Origin: Arthrobacter sp. zg-Y919
GTDB lineage: Bacteria > Actinomycetota > Actinomycetes > Actinomycetales > Micrococcaceae
DNA: 64,000 nt
Reading direction: 5' to 3'
Assembly (NCBI RefSeq): GCF_030142045.1
Contig: NZ_CP126242.1
Coordinates: forward strand, 1,240,001-1,304,000
Shown: piece by piece, positions 47,260 through 55,887 of the stretch
Position numbering within the stretch: the first letter of the stretch is position 1
How the letters are laid out: the number at the start of each line of letters is the position of its first letter
Program-made: the position numbers and the translations under genes
Notes under the pieces: generated by a model
Told to the model about the DNA's origin: nothing
Databases searched by the model: none
What the model saw: the letters and a program-made list of their open reading frames with translations, nothing else

Positions 47260-48228
47260 ATGGGTATTGGCCCTGCCTCAGCCGCTGTGCGCACGCGTGG
47301 GCTGCATAAGTCCTTCGGCCGCGTTGAGGCGCTGAAAGGCATCGACTTGGATGTCCCAGCGGGAAGCGTCTTCGGGATCATTGGTCCCAACGGTGCCGGC
47401 AAGACCACACTGATGCGCCTGCTGCTGGACCTGCTGCGGCCCTGCTCCGGGGAAGTAACCGTCCTCGGGGCTAATCCCCGCCGCGGAGGCCCGGCGCTGC
47501 GCCGTCAAATCGGGTTTCTGCCGGGAGATCTGGTCCTAGCGGACAGAGTCAGCGGACGGGAACTTCTCCGCTTTTTCTCGCGCATCAGTGGACCGGTCGA
47601 TCCCGGAACCGTTTTGGCGCTGGCGGAACGGCTCGACCTGGACCTCGGCCGCCCGGTGCGTGCCCTGTCCAAGGGGAACCGGCAGAAACTCGGACTCATT
47701 CAGGCATTCATGCACCAACCCCCGCTGCTCATCCTGGACGAACCCACCAGCGGATTGGATCCGCTGGTTCAGCAGGAGTTCCTGGCCCTGGTGAGGGAGG
47801 CAAGCAGCAACGGCCAAACCGTGCTGCTCAGTTCGCACGTTCTCAGCGAGATTGAGGAGGCCGCTGACACTGTGGCCATCCTCCGGTCGGGGACGGTGGT
47901 GTCAGCCGCCAGCACCGCCGGCATCCGGGCTTCCGCCGGCCGCCGTGTGCGGATTGGAATCACTGCGGCAGAGGCGCCTGCGCTGATTGAACGCCTCCGG
48001 CGGGTGCCCGGATTCGAACTGCTGCAGGTGCCCGCCGACCCCGGGCACGGGGATGCAGCCTCACTCCATGCCCGGTTCGCGGGGGACATGCCGGACCTGA
48101 TCACGGCTCTGGCGGGATATCACCTCCTCGACCTGGTGGTGCAGGAGCCCGACCTCGAGGAGGCCGTTCTGCGGTTTTACGGGCCGGAGTCCGCTGCCGG
48201 GCCGGCCGGCGGCGGTGCCGCCGGATGA
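47260..48228 (+). CDS. ABC exporter ATP-binding protein
   Basis: A 322-residue ABC ATPase of the drug/antibiotic export type. It has Walker A GPNGAGKTTLM (about 46-56), signature LSKGNRQKLGLIQ, Walker B LLILDEPTSGLDP and the H-loop SSHVLSEIEEA. The last 100 residues form the accessory domain common in multidrug/polyketide exporters. TAGCCT at 47248-47253 stands 6 bases before the ATG, suggesting a leaderless start. The stop overlaps the permease start (ATGA). Confidence 0.92.
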   Translation: MGIGPASAAVRTRGLHKSFGRVEALKGIDLDVPAGSVFGIIGPNGAGKTTLMRLLLDLLRPCSGEVTVLGANPRRGGPALRRQIGFLPGDLVLADRVSGRELLRFFSRISGPVDPGTVLALAERLDLDLGRPVRALSKGNRQKLGLIQAFMHQPPLLILDEPTSGLDPLVQQEFLALVREASSNGQTVLLSSHVLSEIEEAADTVAILRSGTVVSAASTAGIRASAGRRVRIGITAAEAPALIERLRRVPGFELLQVPADPGHGDAASLHARFAGDMPDLITALAGYHLLDLVVQEPDLEEAVLRFYGPESAAGPAGGGAAG

Positions 48229-49019
48229 GCCGCCTCCCCTTGTTCAGCCGTTCCCTCGCCGCGTCCTGGCGCCCGCTTCTGGGATGGGCGGCGGGTATCC
48301 TGGCTGTCCTGAGCCTGTACCTGCCCCTTTATCCGTCCCTGGCCGGCCAGGATTTTCAGGATCTCCTGCAGAGTCTGCCGCCCGAACTCATTTCCGCGCT
48401 GGGCTATGACGAGCTGACGACCGGCGCGGGCTACACCCAGTCGACGTTCTTCGGCCTCATCGGCTTTGCCCTCTTCACCATCGCCGCCATTTCCTGGGGC
48501 ACCCGGGCGATTGCCGGCGACGAAGAGAGCGGGACCCTGGAACTCGTTCTGGCCCACGCCGTCAGCCGGGTGCAACTTGTCCTGGAGCGCAGCGCCGCCA
48601 TTGCTACGCGCCTGATGCTGCTCGGCCTTTTCACAGGCCTGGCCGTGCTGGCCTTCGACCGCCCGGCACAGCTCGAACTGATTCCCTCCCATATCTGGGC
48701 CGGGTGTGCGGCGCTCGTTGGGCTGGGACTGCTGACCGCGTCAGTCGCCCTGGCTGCCGGGGCATTCACCGGCCGCCGTGTCTGGGCACTTGCGGCTGCC
48801 GTTACGGCCGCCGTCGGCGGGTATGCCCTCAATGCAGTGGCGAACCAGAATCCGGACCTGGACTACCTCCACTCCTGGACACCGTATAACTGGGCCTTCG
48901 GTGCCAGCCCGCTCAGCAACGGGGCCGATTGGGCCGGGCTTGGTGCCCTGTATGGAACAAGTGCGCTGCTGGTGCTGCTCGCTGCCTTCGCACTCACCCG
49001 GAGGGACATTGGCACGTGA
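48225..49019 (+). CDS. ABC-2-type permease
   Basis: A 264-residue membrane partner of the preceding ATPase. It has six hydrophobic segments and the ABC-2 landmark RAIAGDEESGTLELVLAHAVSRVQLVLER between the second and third. It overlaps the ATPase gene by four bases. The pair forms a complete two-gene exporter, probably ATPase dimer plus permease dimer. The cargo is unknown. The usual relatives export antibiotics or other hydrophobic compounds. Confidence 0.88.
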   Translation: MSRLPLFSRSLAASWRPLLGWAAGILAVLSLYLPLYPSLAGQDFQDLLQSLPPELISALGYDELTTGAGYTQSTFFGLIGFALFTIAAISWGTRAIAGDEESGTLELVLAHAVSRVQLVLERSAAIATRLMLLGLFTGLAVLAFDRPAQLELIPSHIWAGCAALVGLGLLTASVALAAGAFTGRRVWALAAAVTAAVGGYALNAVANQNPDLDYLHSWTPYNWAFGASPLSNGADWAGLGALYGTSALLVLLAAFALTRRDIGT

Positions 49020-49075
49020 TCCGGTGCCCTGTGCAATGATGTGCCTCACCAATCACGACGACGGGGCGGACGTTG

Positions 49076-49537
49076 ATGCGCGGAACACGGGGATTTGGAG
49101 CAGCGGCGGCTTTGGTGCTGCTGCTGTCCGGCTGCACGGCGGCCGGTCCGGAGGATGAAGGCAGCCAGTCGGCTCCGGGCGGGGACGGCCTGTCCTCGTT
49201 TGCTTCCGTCGACGACGCGTACGACGCCGTAGCCGCCGTCCTGGACTGCGACCCTGCCACCACCGCCGAACCCGTGACCATCGAGATCGACGGGCATCTG
49301 CCGGCGTACCGGATGTGCACGGAGGCCGTTGAGGTCATCCATTACGAAAATGAGGCAGACCGGTCCAAGGCCTCGGACCTGGTTCACGGTGCGGAAAGCG
49401 GACCTCCGTACTTCGCCGAGGGCAGTAATTGGCAGGTGCTGGTCCTGCCTGGCCGTGAGGGGCAGGTTCCGGACCCCGATGAAATCACCGCTCTGGCCCG
49501 GGAGCTGGGCGGCCGTTACGTCAGGATGTCGGGCTAG
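49076..49537 (+). CDS. Small lipoprotein of unknown function
   Basis: A 153-residue secreted lipoprotein. The signal MRGTRGFGAAAALVLLLSGC has a lipobox (LLSGC, Cys20), and an acidic Gly/Ser-rich linker follows. The mature domain has two Cys (LDCDPAT and YRMCTEAV) that could form a disulfide, and no named family is recognised. I chose ATG 49076; TTG 49073 directly before it is also in frame. It follows the ABC permease by 56 bases, so it could be a cotranscribed accessory, but nothing shows it. Confidence 0.8.
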   Translation: MRGTRGFGAAAALVLLLSGCTAAGPEDEGSQSAPGGDGLSSFASVDDAYDAVAAVLDCDPATTAEPVTIEIDGHLPAYRMCTEAVEVIHYENEADRSKASDLVHGAESGPPYFAEGSNWQVLVLPGREGQVPDPDEITALARELGGRYVRMSG

Positions 49538-49561
49538 CTTGATGCCCAGGCCTCGGCGGAA

Positions 49562-50050
49562 TCAATCAGCCGGCGGCCGTTGCCGTTGCCGCTTCGTGGC
49601 AGCCCGTTGTTTCTTTGCATCGAGGCGGCGGTAGTTCGAGCCCCGGGTGGGTTTGGTGGTGCGGCGCGGGGCAGGTCCGGGCGCCAGCCCGTCTGCCGCG
49701 AGGGCGGCGAGCTTGGCCAGGGCTGTTTCCCGATTGCGCAGCTGGGAACGTTGCTCGGAGGCCGTCACGGTCAGCACTCCAGACACCAGCCGGCGTTTCA
49801 GCCGCTGCAGCAGCAGCTGACGTTGCCGTTCCGACAGCACCGCAGAACCGGCTACGTTCCAGGAGAGTTCGACGCGGCTGTCCGAGGTGTTGACGTGCTG
49901 GCCGCCGGGGCCGGACGACCGGGAGAACCGCCAGTCGAGTTCAGCCGCGGGAATCGTGAGCGCGGGAGACACCACCAAATCCATCCCTCCAGCGTCGCAC
50001 GGTTGCGGGGCGGGAGACGACTCCGGGGCCTTGGTGATCTCCCCGCTCAT
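49562..50050 (-). CDS. arfB: Peptidyl-tRNA hydrolase ArfB (ribosome rescue)
   Basis: Releases nascent chains from ribosomes stalled without a stop codon. The 162-residue protein has the release-factor-like domain with the catalytic GGQ in RSSGPGGQHVNTSDSRVELSW. A basic tail follows (RRLDAKKQRAATKRQRQR) and would enter the empty mRNA channel. The start is uncertain. ATG 50050 lies 4 bases after the preceding stop. An internal ATG (49984) gives the typical family N-terminus MDLVVSPALTIP but has GGAGGG directly against it. Confidence 0.85.
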   Translation of the reverse strand: MSGEITKAPESSPAPQPCDAGGMDLVVSPALTIPAAELDWRFSRSSGPGGQHVNTSDSRVELSWNVAGSAVLSERQRQLLLQRLKRRLVSGVLTVTASEQRSQLRNRETALAKLAALAADGLAPGPAPRRTTKPTRGSNYRRLDAKKQRAATKRQRQRPPAD

Positions 50051-50054
50051 CGGG

Positions 50055-50600
50055 TCACCCGGGCAGCAGGTCCCACAGTTTCTGCGTGGTCTTCCAGCTG
50101 CGGATCGTCATCGACTTATACAGCGGGGAGGCCGCGATGGCGCTGAGCCGGCTTTTGGTCAGCTCGGCGCTGAGCCGTTGGGAGTAGATGACGCCGTCCC
50201 CGGCCCAGACCGTGTCTATGCCTTCCCGCGGCCGGAACGCGCCAAGGGCGGTATCCGTGTCGATGCCCATGAGGAAGATCGCGTCGGAGTGATAGAGGTC
50301 CGGCCGCTCGCCGAAATTCTCAGGCCGGTGCTCGACGACGGCATGCAGCTGCGCGCGGTCCAGCACCAGGACCTTGACGAGTTCGTCATCGAGTTCGAGA
50401 TGGTCGGTAAGGACGGCTTCGATCCGGCTGCCGATTGAGGCGGCGTCATCGTTTGACGCCAGGAGAACATTGCCGCTCGCGATATAGGTGGAGACCTGCT
50501 GGTACCCGAGGTCGGACAGGTGCCCCCGCAAGGCCTGCATGGGGACCTTGTTCCGCCCGCCGACATTGATGCCGCGTAGGAGGGCGAGGTAGGAAGGCAT
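50055..50600 (-). CDS. DUF1697 protein
   Basis: A 181-residue protein of the DUF1697 family, recognised by YLALLRGINVGGRNKVPMQALR at the N-terminus, YIASGNVLLAS and the C-terminal LTKSRLSAIAASPLYKSMTIRSWKTTQKL. No biochemical role is established. I chose the ATG at 50600 with GGTGGGA just upstream, which gives the family-typical N-terminus. A GTG at 50624 overlaps the upstream hydrolase stop (GTGA) and would add eight residues. The three genes hydrolase, DUF1697 and arfB are tightly packed and probably cotranscribed. Confidence 0.82.
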   Translation of the reverse strand: MPSYLALLRGINVGGRNKVPMQALRGHLSDLGYQQVSTYIASGNVLLASNDDAASIGSRIEAVLTDHLELDDELVKVLVLDRAQLHAVVEHRPENFGERPDLYHSDAIFLMGIDTDTALGAFRPREGIDTVWAGDGVIYSQRLSAELTKSRLSAIAASPLYKSMTIRSWKTTQKLWDLLPG

Positions 50601-50620
50601 GTTCCCACCCGGGTTGTCCG

Positions 50621-51403
50621 TCACTGCACCGGTATGCGGCGGCGGATTTCGCGCACGGTGCCCGACGGATCGGGGGAGTGGTCATGGGATTCCGGCACTG
50701 TCACCAAGACCGCGTGGGGCATGCGCTTGGCCAGCTTCTCGGTGGCATCCATGATCACCGGGTACGTGGTGGTTCCCCGCAGGATCGTGACGGGCACCGA
50801 GACCTCCGCCATCGCCGTCGTGGGGGTCGATACGGCCTGTGAGAGGCGGGCGTCGTAGACGGTGGACTGGGCCAGCGGAAGGAGCGCCGGGAAGAACGGA
50901 CTGGTCCGGATCTCTTCGATCATCGTTTCGGGCAGGCCGATGCCTTCACGCTGGAAGGTGGTCACGGCATCGGTCGGGTTGTCGGCGTCGACGAGGGACT
51001 GGAGCCGGTCCGGAAGGTCCGCAGACGGTTCCCCTTCACCGAAGCGGAAGGGCGGCTCGGACAGGAACAGGTGGCTGATGGGTGCTCCTTCCGCCGCGGC
51101 CAGCAACGCCAGCATCGCCCCCGAAGAATGTCCGAGGACCACCGCTTCACCGCCGACGGCGTTCAGGACCGCCGTCAGGTCCTCCACCTCCCGCTGCGGA
51201 GAGTAGGGGGACGTGTCGCTGCTTTCCCCGCGGGCCCGGCGGTCCACGGTCACGGCCTGGAACCCGGCGTCTTTCAGTGCGTCGGCCAGCGGGGCGCCGG
51301 CGTCGGAAGTTGAAAAGGCGCCGCCGACAATGATGACCGGCGGCCCGTGGCCCACCAGGTCAAAGGCGATGCGGGTTCCGTCTGCAGAGGTGGCATACAA
51401 CAT
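50621..51403 (-). CDS. Alpha/beta-hydrolase
   Basis: A 260-residue alpha/beta-hydrolase. The oxyanion region is IIVGGAFST, the nucleophile elbow is GHSSGAM (Ser about 92), and the terminal His lies in VTVPESHDHSPDP. The acid residue is probably an Asp near VIMDATEKLA. The absence of a signal peptide places it in the cytoplasm. No substrate can be named. I chose the ATG at 51403. The upstream in-frame extension to 51439 lacks a start signal, and no ribosome site is seen, so a leaderless transcript is possible. Confidence 0.82.
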   Translation of the reverse strand: MLYATSADGTRIAFDLVGHGPPVIIVGGAFSTSDAGAPLADALKDAGFQAVTVDRRARGESSDTSPYSPQREVEDLTAVLNAVGGEAVVLGHSSGAMLALLAAAEGAPISHLFLSEPPFRFGEGEPSADLPDRLQSLVDADNPTDAVTTFQREGIGLPETMIEEIRTSPFFPALLPLAQSTVYDARLSQAVSTPTTAMAEVSVPVTILRGTTTYPVIMDATEKLAKRMPHAVLVTVPESHDHSPDPSGTVREIRRRIPVQ

Positions 51404-51552
51404 GACCCAGATAAGACCACACCGCAGCCGCCCGGGCAATCAGTGGTTCCGCAACGGCCGTCCCGGACCGGCAACCAAATGCAGTATGCCGGATCCGCGG
51501 GTCAGGTTGCGGTCCCGCGGCCGGCTGTGCCGGGCCACGGGACCGCAGCAGT

Positions 51553-52386
51553 TCAGCCGGTGACCTGGCTGCGCTGGCCGGTATCAACTGCGGCCACGGC
51601 ACCGCCGTCGACCAGCAGGTCCGCGCCGGTCATGAAGCTGGCATCCTGGCTGAGCAGGAAGGCCGTGGCATTGGCGATGTCGAAGGCGGTGCCCAGGCGC
51701 TTGGTGCCGGAGGCCTCGATCATGGCACGCATTTGCGAGCCGGATTCGCCGGAGAGTTCCTGCTGGCCCATCGGGGTGGAAATGACACCCGGGCTGATGC
51801 TGTTCACGCGTGCCCCGCGGGCACCCCAGCGCAGGCTGGCCGTCTGGACGCGGACCTGGTTGGCGCGCTTGGCCACGCTGTAGGCGTGTCCGGGGTGGTC
51901 GATGCCGGCAACAAACGGATTGAGCAGCAGATCATCGGCGGGTGCGGTGGCCAGGCTTGCCAGCACGTCGGCAGGCATCTGGCCGCCGGCCATGTAGGCG
52001 GACATGCTGGAAATGACGACCCCGGCACCGCCCGGGGTGATGACCTTCTCGAATTCCTCCAGCACTACTGCCACACCGAACAGGTCCACCTTCCAGATGG
52101 CCTCCACCGGTGCCTGGACGGGGGAGAGTCCGGCAGTGTGGACGACGCCGGTCACGGCACCGAGCTCGCGGGCGGTTGCGGCCAGCGCGGCCACGGACGT
52201 CCGTGAGGAGACATCGACCTGCTGGGAGACGACGTCGTAGCCCTCACCCAGAGCGGTGGCCACGGTGCTCTCCAGCAGCTCTTCGCTGAAGTCGGCTACC
52301 AGGACCTTCCGTCCCGCACCTGACCGGCGCATCACCGCCTGCCCCATGCCGCCCATGCCGATAATTACCAGTACTTCCGAGGCCAT
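51553..52386 (-). CDS. SDR-family oxidoreductase with atypical nucleotide motif
   Basis: A 277-residue SDR. The catalytic residues are present: Ser in VVISSMSAY and Tyr-x-x-x-Lys in YSVAKRANQ. The C-terminal SISPGVISTPMG and LLVDGGAVAA also fit. The nucleotide-binding turn is GMGGMG instead of the usual TGxxxGxG, and the NNAG motif is HTAG. It carries a long insertion between Ser and Tyr (MAGGQMPADVL...). GGGAG lies 5 bases before the ATG. The substrate is unknown. Confidence 0.8.
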   Translation of the reverse strand: MASEVLVIIGMGGMGQAVMRRSGAGRKVLVADFSEELLESTVATALGEGYDVVSQQVDVSSRTSVAALAATARELGAVTGVVHTAGLSPVQAPVEAIWKVDLFGVAVVLEEFEKVITPGGAGVVISSMSAYMAGGQMPADVLASLATAPADDLLLNPFVAGIDHPGHAYSVAKRANQVRVQTASLRWGARGARVNSISPGVISTPMGQQELSGESGSQMRAMIEASGTKRLGTAFDIANATAFLLSQDASFMTGADLLVDGGAVAAVDTGQRSQVTG

Positions 52387-52456
52387 AACGCTCCCATGTC
52401 AAAGGTACCGGCGGAGAGAACCGCCGGTACCTCGACAATAATGGTGTCCGGGCCTT

Positions 52457-52885
52457 TTAGCCGGCGGGGGCATACGCGACTGCGACGTCCAGCACCCAGA
52501 CGACGCCGAAGCGGTCCTGCACCATTCCGTAGGCGGGGGAGAAGGCCGAGGGGGCAAGGTCCTGCAGCACGGTCGAGCCCTCCACAAGCCGGTTCCAGAG
52601 ATCGGTGATCTCCTCCGCCGAGTCGCCGCGGACCGAGACGAAGAAGGATTTGTCCCCTTGGTCGTAGGGAACGCTGGACGGGACGTCGTAGGCCATGACA
52701 GCGAAGCCGCTTCCGCCGAGGACCTGCCCGAACTTCACCTGGCCGGCCTCCTCCGGCCGCTCGACGCTGTAGGCCTCCTCGTTGGTCACGACGACCAGGG
52801 AACCGCCGAAGACCGAGTGGTAGAACTCCAGCGCCGCCTTGGCCTCGCCGCGGAAGTTCAGGTGGGGTGTGGTGGTGACAGACAT
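52457..52885 (-). CDS. VOC-family protein (PhnB/glyoxalase-like)
   Basis: A 142-residue protein of the vicinal oxygen chelate fold, close to the PhnB/3-demethylubiquinone methyltransferase-like group. The pattern is TPHLNFRGEAKAALEFYHSVFGG at the start and YGMVQDRFGVVWVLDV at the end. The metal or ligand partners are unknown. AGAAGGAG lies 6 bases before the ATG. It is transcribed away from a WYL regulator with a shared 100-base control region, a layout that is common for this kind of gene. Confidence 0.85.
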   Translation of the reverse strand: MSVTTTPHLNFRGEAKAALEFYHSVFGGSLVVVTNEEAYSVERPEEAGQVKFGQVLGGSGFAVMAYDVPSSVPYDQGDKSFFVSVRGDSAEEITDLWNRLVEGSTVLQDLAPSAFSPAYGMVQDRFGVVWVLDVAVAYAPAG

Positions 52886-52985
52886 GGGTTGCTCCTTCTG
52901 GATAGCCCGGGTATTTCCCGGTAACACCCAGTCTTCTCGCAGTAGAGGTCAGGTTCTGGCCGCTACTTCGATTATTTTTTATCGT

Positions 52986-53969
52986 ATGACCACCACGACG
53001 TCGCGGCTCCTGCAGCTGCTTTCACTCCTGCAGACACCCCGGAAGTGGCCTGGGCAGGCGCTGGCAGACCGCCTCGAGACCAGCCCCCGGACCGTGCGCC
53101 GCGACGTCGACCGGCTCCGGGAGATGGGATACCGCATCTCCGCGCTGAAGGGGCCGGACGGGGGTTACCGCCTGGAGGCGGGTTCCGAGCTGCCGCCGCT
53201 GCTTTTCGACGAGGACCAGGTGCTGGCGCTCGCCGTCGCGCTGCAGTCCGCACCGCTCACGGGTGCGGGCATCGAGGAGGCCGCCGCCCGGGCGATGGCC
53301 ACGGTGCGGCAGGTGATGCCCTCCCGGCTCCGCCACCGTCTGGACGCACTGCAGTTCACCGTGCTGCCCGCCGGTTCCGGTGCCGCCGGGTCTGTCCAGC
53401 CGGAGGTGCTCCTGGCCCTCTCCACAGCCGTCCGGTCCCGTCAGATGCTGCGCTTCGACTACGCGGGCACAGCGCCGGATAACGACGGCGGGTTCGTCCC
53501 GCCGCGCCGGGTGGAACCGCACCATCTGGTGGCCACCCGGGGACGCTGGTACCTGGTGGGCTGGGACCTGGACCGGAACGGCTGGCGGATCTTCCGGGCC
53601 GACCGGATTACGCCGAAGCTTCCCGCCGGTGCCCGGTTCCGGCAGCGGGACCTGCCGGGCGGCAGCGTTCAGGCTTTTGTCTCTGCCCGGTTCCGGGGAG
53701 CGGAACCGGGTGCGGGTCCCGGCTGGCCCTGCCGGGGCGCCGTGGTCCTGCACCTGCCGGCGGAAGACGTCGTGCCGTTTGCCGGGGACGGCATAGTTGA
53801 ATCCCTCGGCACCGGCCGGTGCCGGCTGGAAGCGGGCTCCTGGTCCTGGATCTCGCTCGCGGCTTCGTTCGGCAGGTTCGACGCCGGTCTTGAAGTGGAG
53901 GGTCCGCCCGAGCTGGCGGCAGCCTTCGGAGAACTGGGCGCCCGGTTCACCTCGGCCGCAGGGCGCTGA
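52986..53969 (+). CDS. WYL-domain transcriptional regulator (YafY-like)
   Basis: A 327-residue regulator. It has an N-terminal HTH_11 winged helix (1-60, RLLQLLSLLQTPRKWPGQALADRLETSPRTVRRDVDRLREMGY), then a WYL domain (about 140-220, with RFDYAGTAP...RWYLVGWDLDRNGWRIFRADRI), then a C-terminal WCX part. WYL domains sense nucleic acids or small ligands. TATTTT (52973-52978) lies 7 bases before the ATG and there is no ribosome site, so it is probably leaderless. It likely controls itself and the divergent VOC gene. Confidence 0.88.
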   Translation: MTTTTSRLLQLLSLLQTPRKWPGQALADRLETSPRTVRRDVDRLREMGYRISALKGPDGGYRLEAGSELPPLLFDEDQVLALAVALQSAPLTGAGIEEAAARAMATVRQVMPSRLRHRLDALQFTVLPAGSGAAGSVQPEVLLALSTAVRSRQMLRFDYAGTAPDNDGGFVPPRRVEPHHLVATRGRWYLVGWDLDRNGWRIFRADRITPKLPAGARFRQRDLPGGSVQAFVSARFRGAEPGAGPGWPCRGAVVLHLPAEDVVPFAGDGIVESLGTGRCRLEAGSWSWISLAASFGRFDAGLEVEGPPELAAAFGELGARFTSAAGR

Positions 53970-53984
53970 GGCATAGACCCAGGC

Positions 53985-54551
53985 TTAGGGAAGCCGGCCA
54001 GGCCTCAGCAGCGAAGGGACGGCAGCCCGGGCCGGGTCCAGCGGCACGGGGCTGATCAGCACGGCCGGCCCGCGGTGAAGTGTTCCGCTGCTCAGCGGCC
54101 GGCAGCGCAGCCCGCCCCGGCCCCGCATCGCCTTGTGCGCGCCGGGCGCCAGGACCTGGTCCATCCAGGCGCACGGGTGGGCCTGCCTGCCGCCATGGAA
54201 TTCCACCCGGCCATCCGCAGACTCCAGAACGAAGTCCTGGCCCAGCAGCGGTGCCAGTTCGGCGCCGCGGAGCACAACGTTCCGGCGGGGGAGCAGCGGG
54301 TCGAAGGGGCGCGCACCAAGCTCTGCGGCGATGGCGTCCAGCGACTCAATGGCGAACAGGGTTACGGCCGCATCCATGTGGGCTGCCTTGCCGAAGAACC
54401 GGTCGCCCGCGATGCCTTTGCCGGACACCACCTCCACGCTGTCCGCATCCGTGGTGGCGACGTCGGCCGCACCATCCCTGGCCCGGCCGAAGTAGGCATG
54501 CGCGGGAGAGACCAGCAGGTGCAGGATCTCGACGTCGTACGCATAACTCAT
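53985..54551 (-). CDS. MOSC-domain protein
   Basis: A 188-residue protein with the MOSC fold: GKGIAGDRFFGK, LPRRNVVLRGAELAPLLGQDF, and the conserved Cys in HPCAWMDQVLAPGAHKAMRGRGGLRC. MOSC proteins use a molybdenum-cofactor sulfur or persulfide; here no partner domain is fused and no cofactor genes are adjacent. Cys127 and the second Cys (GLRCRPL) are candidates for sulfur carriage. The ribosome site (GGAGGC) is unusually close to the ATG. Confidence 0.82.
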   Translation of the reverse strand: MSYAYDVEILHLLVSPAHAYFGRARDGAADVATTDADSVEVVSGKGIAGDRFFGKAAHMDAAVTLFAIESLDAIAAELGARPFDPLLPRRNVVLRGAELAPLLGQDFVLESADGRVEFHGGRQAHPCAWMDQVLAPGAHKAMRGRGGLRCRPLSSGTLHRGPAVLISPVPLDPARAAVPSLLRPGRLP

Positions 54552-54582
54552 GCCTCCACGCTATCCGGTGCCCGGACGGTCC

Positions 54583-55887
54583 CTAGACCGCCTTCACCAC
54601 CGGCAGCTCGCTCCACTCCGTGGTGTACCGCGGGGAGGAGTACCGGCGGGCCATGGTCCATTCCGGCGTCGCCGTGGACATGCCCGCCAAGCCGAGGCCG
54701 ATGCTCGCCGCGCCGTATTTGTCCGTGACCTTTCCCAGCAGCTCGCCCAGGTTCCGGCGTTCCTGGGCGGAGACGAACTCGTCAAAGAGCGGCTGCGCGC
54801 CGGCGGACTCCAGGCCGCTGAGCATCACCCCGGCCTTCGTGTACGGCACGCCCTCCACCACCTGGGCCTCCAGGGCGCCGACGGCGGCCCGGCTGAGGAT
54901 CACGGGATCCGACGTCGGGGACGCCAGCCGGACAGTGGCCGAGGGGAACGACGCCGCCCGCTCACTGAAATGGGAGGTCCCGGCATATGCGGTCAGGATG
55001 CTCGCCTGCTGCCCCTCGCGCTCCAGCCGGGCCGCTGCCTGCTGGGCATAGATGCTCATCACCTGGCGCATCTCCGCGCCCGTGGTGACCGGAGTGGAGA
55101 AACTGCGGGAGAAGATCAGCTGCTTGCGGTCGGCCCGCTCCTCCTCGTGCGGGATGCACGCGGTGCCGTTGAGCTCCAGGACGGTGCGCTGCAGGGTGAC
55201 CGAGAACTTCCGGCGGATCAGCGCAGGATCGGCGGCCCGCAGGTCCGCGACGGTGGAGATCCCCATCGCGTCGAGTTTCGTGCCCAACCGTGAGCCCACA
55301 CCCCACAGGCCCGTGACCGGGACCCGGGACATGATCGCCTCCACCGCTGCCGGGTCCATGGTTTCCAGGTTGCAGACGCCCTGCAGATGCCGGTTCTGCT
55401 TGGCGATCCGGTTGGCGAACTTGGCCAGGGTCTTGGTGGTGCCGATGCCCACGCAGACGGGCAGTCCGGTGTGCGTGGCGACGGCGGTGCGGATGGTTGC
55501 GCCCTGTGCCTCCAAGCCGCGCGGAGTTCCAGCGAGCCCGAGTAAGGATTCATCAATAGAGTAGACCTCCTGCCACAACGCGTAGCGGCCCAGCAGCTGC
55601 ATGACCCGGGAACTGAGATCCCCGTACAGCTCATAGTTGCTGGAGCGCTGGATGAGGCCCACATGCGGGGCGGACTCGGCGAGCTTAAACCAGGGTGTGC
55701 CGGTCTTGATGCCCAGCGCCTTTGCCTCATCGGAACGGGCCACCACGCAGCCGTCGTTGTTGGACAGCACCACCACCGGCACGCCGGCGAGTTTCGGATC
55801 GAAAGCGCGCTCACAGGAGACATAGAAGCTGTTGACATCCACCAGGGCGATCCGCTGGGAGGCTCCCGGGGTGGAAGACTCAGACAT
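54583..55887 (-). CDS. umuC: Translesion DNA polymerase V catalytic subunit UmuC
   Basis: Y-family polymerase that copies past DNA lesions. The 434-residue protein matches E. coli UmuC along its length: [20 protein letters not shown] (first catalytic Asp), [34 protein letters not shown], the catalytic YSIDES (Ala to Ser against the usual YSIDEA), the helix-hairpin-helix region [17 protein letters not shown] and the C-terminal [14 protein letters not shown] typical of DUF4113. It overlaps umuD by 8 bases. The YSIDES codons are AT-rich and include TTA. Expression should follow the SOS box before umuD. Confidence 0.95.
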   Translation of the reverse strand: MSESSTPGASQRIALVDVNSFYVSCERAFDPKLAGVPVVVLSNNDGCVVARSDEAKALGIKTGTPWFKLAESAPHVGLIQRSSNYELYGDLSSRVMQLLGRYALWQEVYSIDESLLGLAGTPRGLEAQGATIRTAVATHTGLPVCVGIGTTKTLAKFANRIAKQNRHLQGVCNLETMDPAAVEAIMSRVPVTGLWGVGSRLGTKLDAMGISTVADLRAADPALIRRKFSVTLQRTVLELNGTACIPHEEERADRKQLIFSRSFSTPVTTGAEMRQVMSIYAQQAAARLEREGQQASILTAYAGTSHFSERAASFPSATVRLASPTSDPVILSRAAVGALEAQVVEGVPYTKAGVMLSGLESAGAQPLFDEFVSAQERRNLGELLGKVTDKYGAASIGLGLAGMSTATPEWTMARRYSSPRYTTEWSELPVVKAV

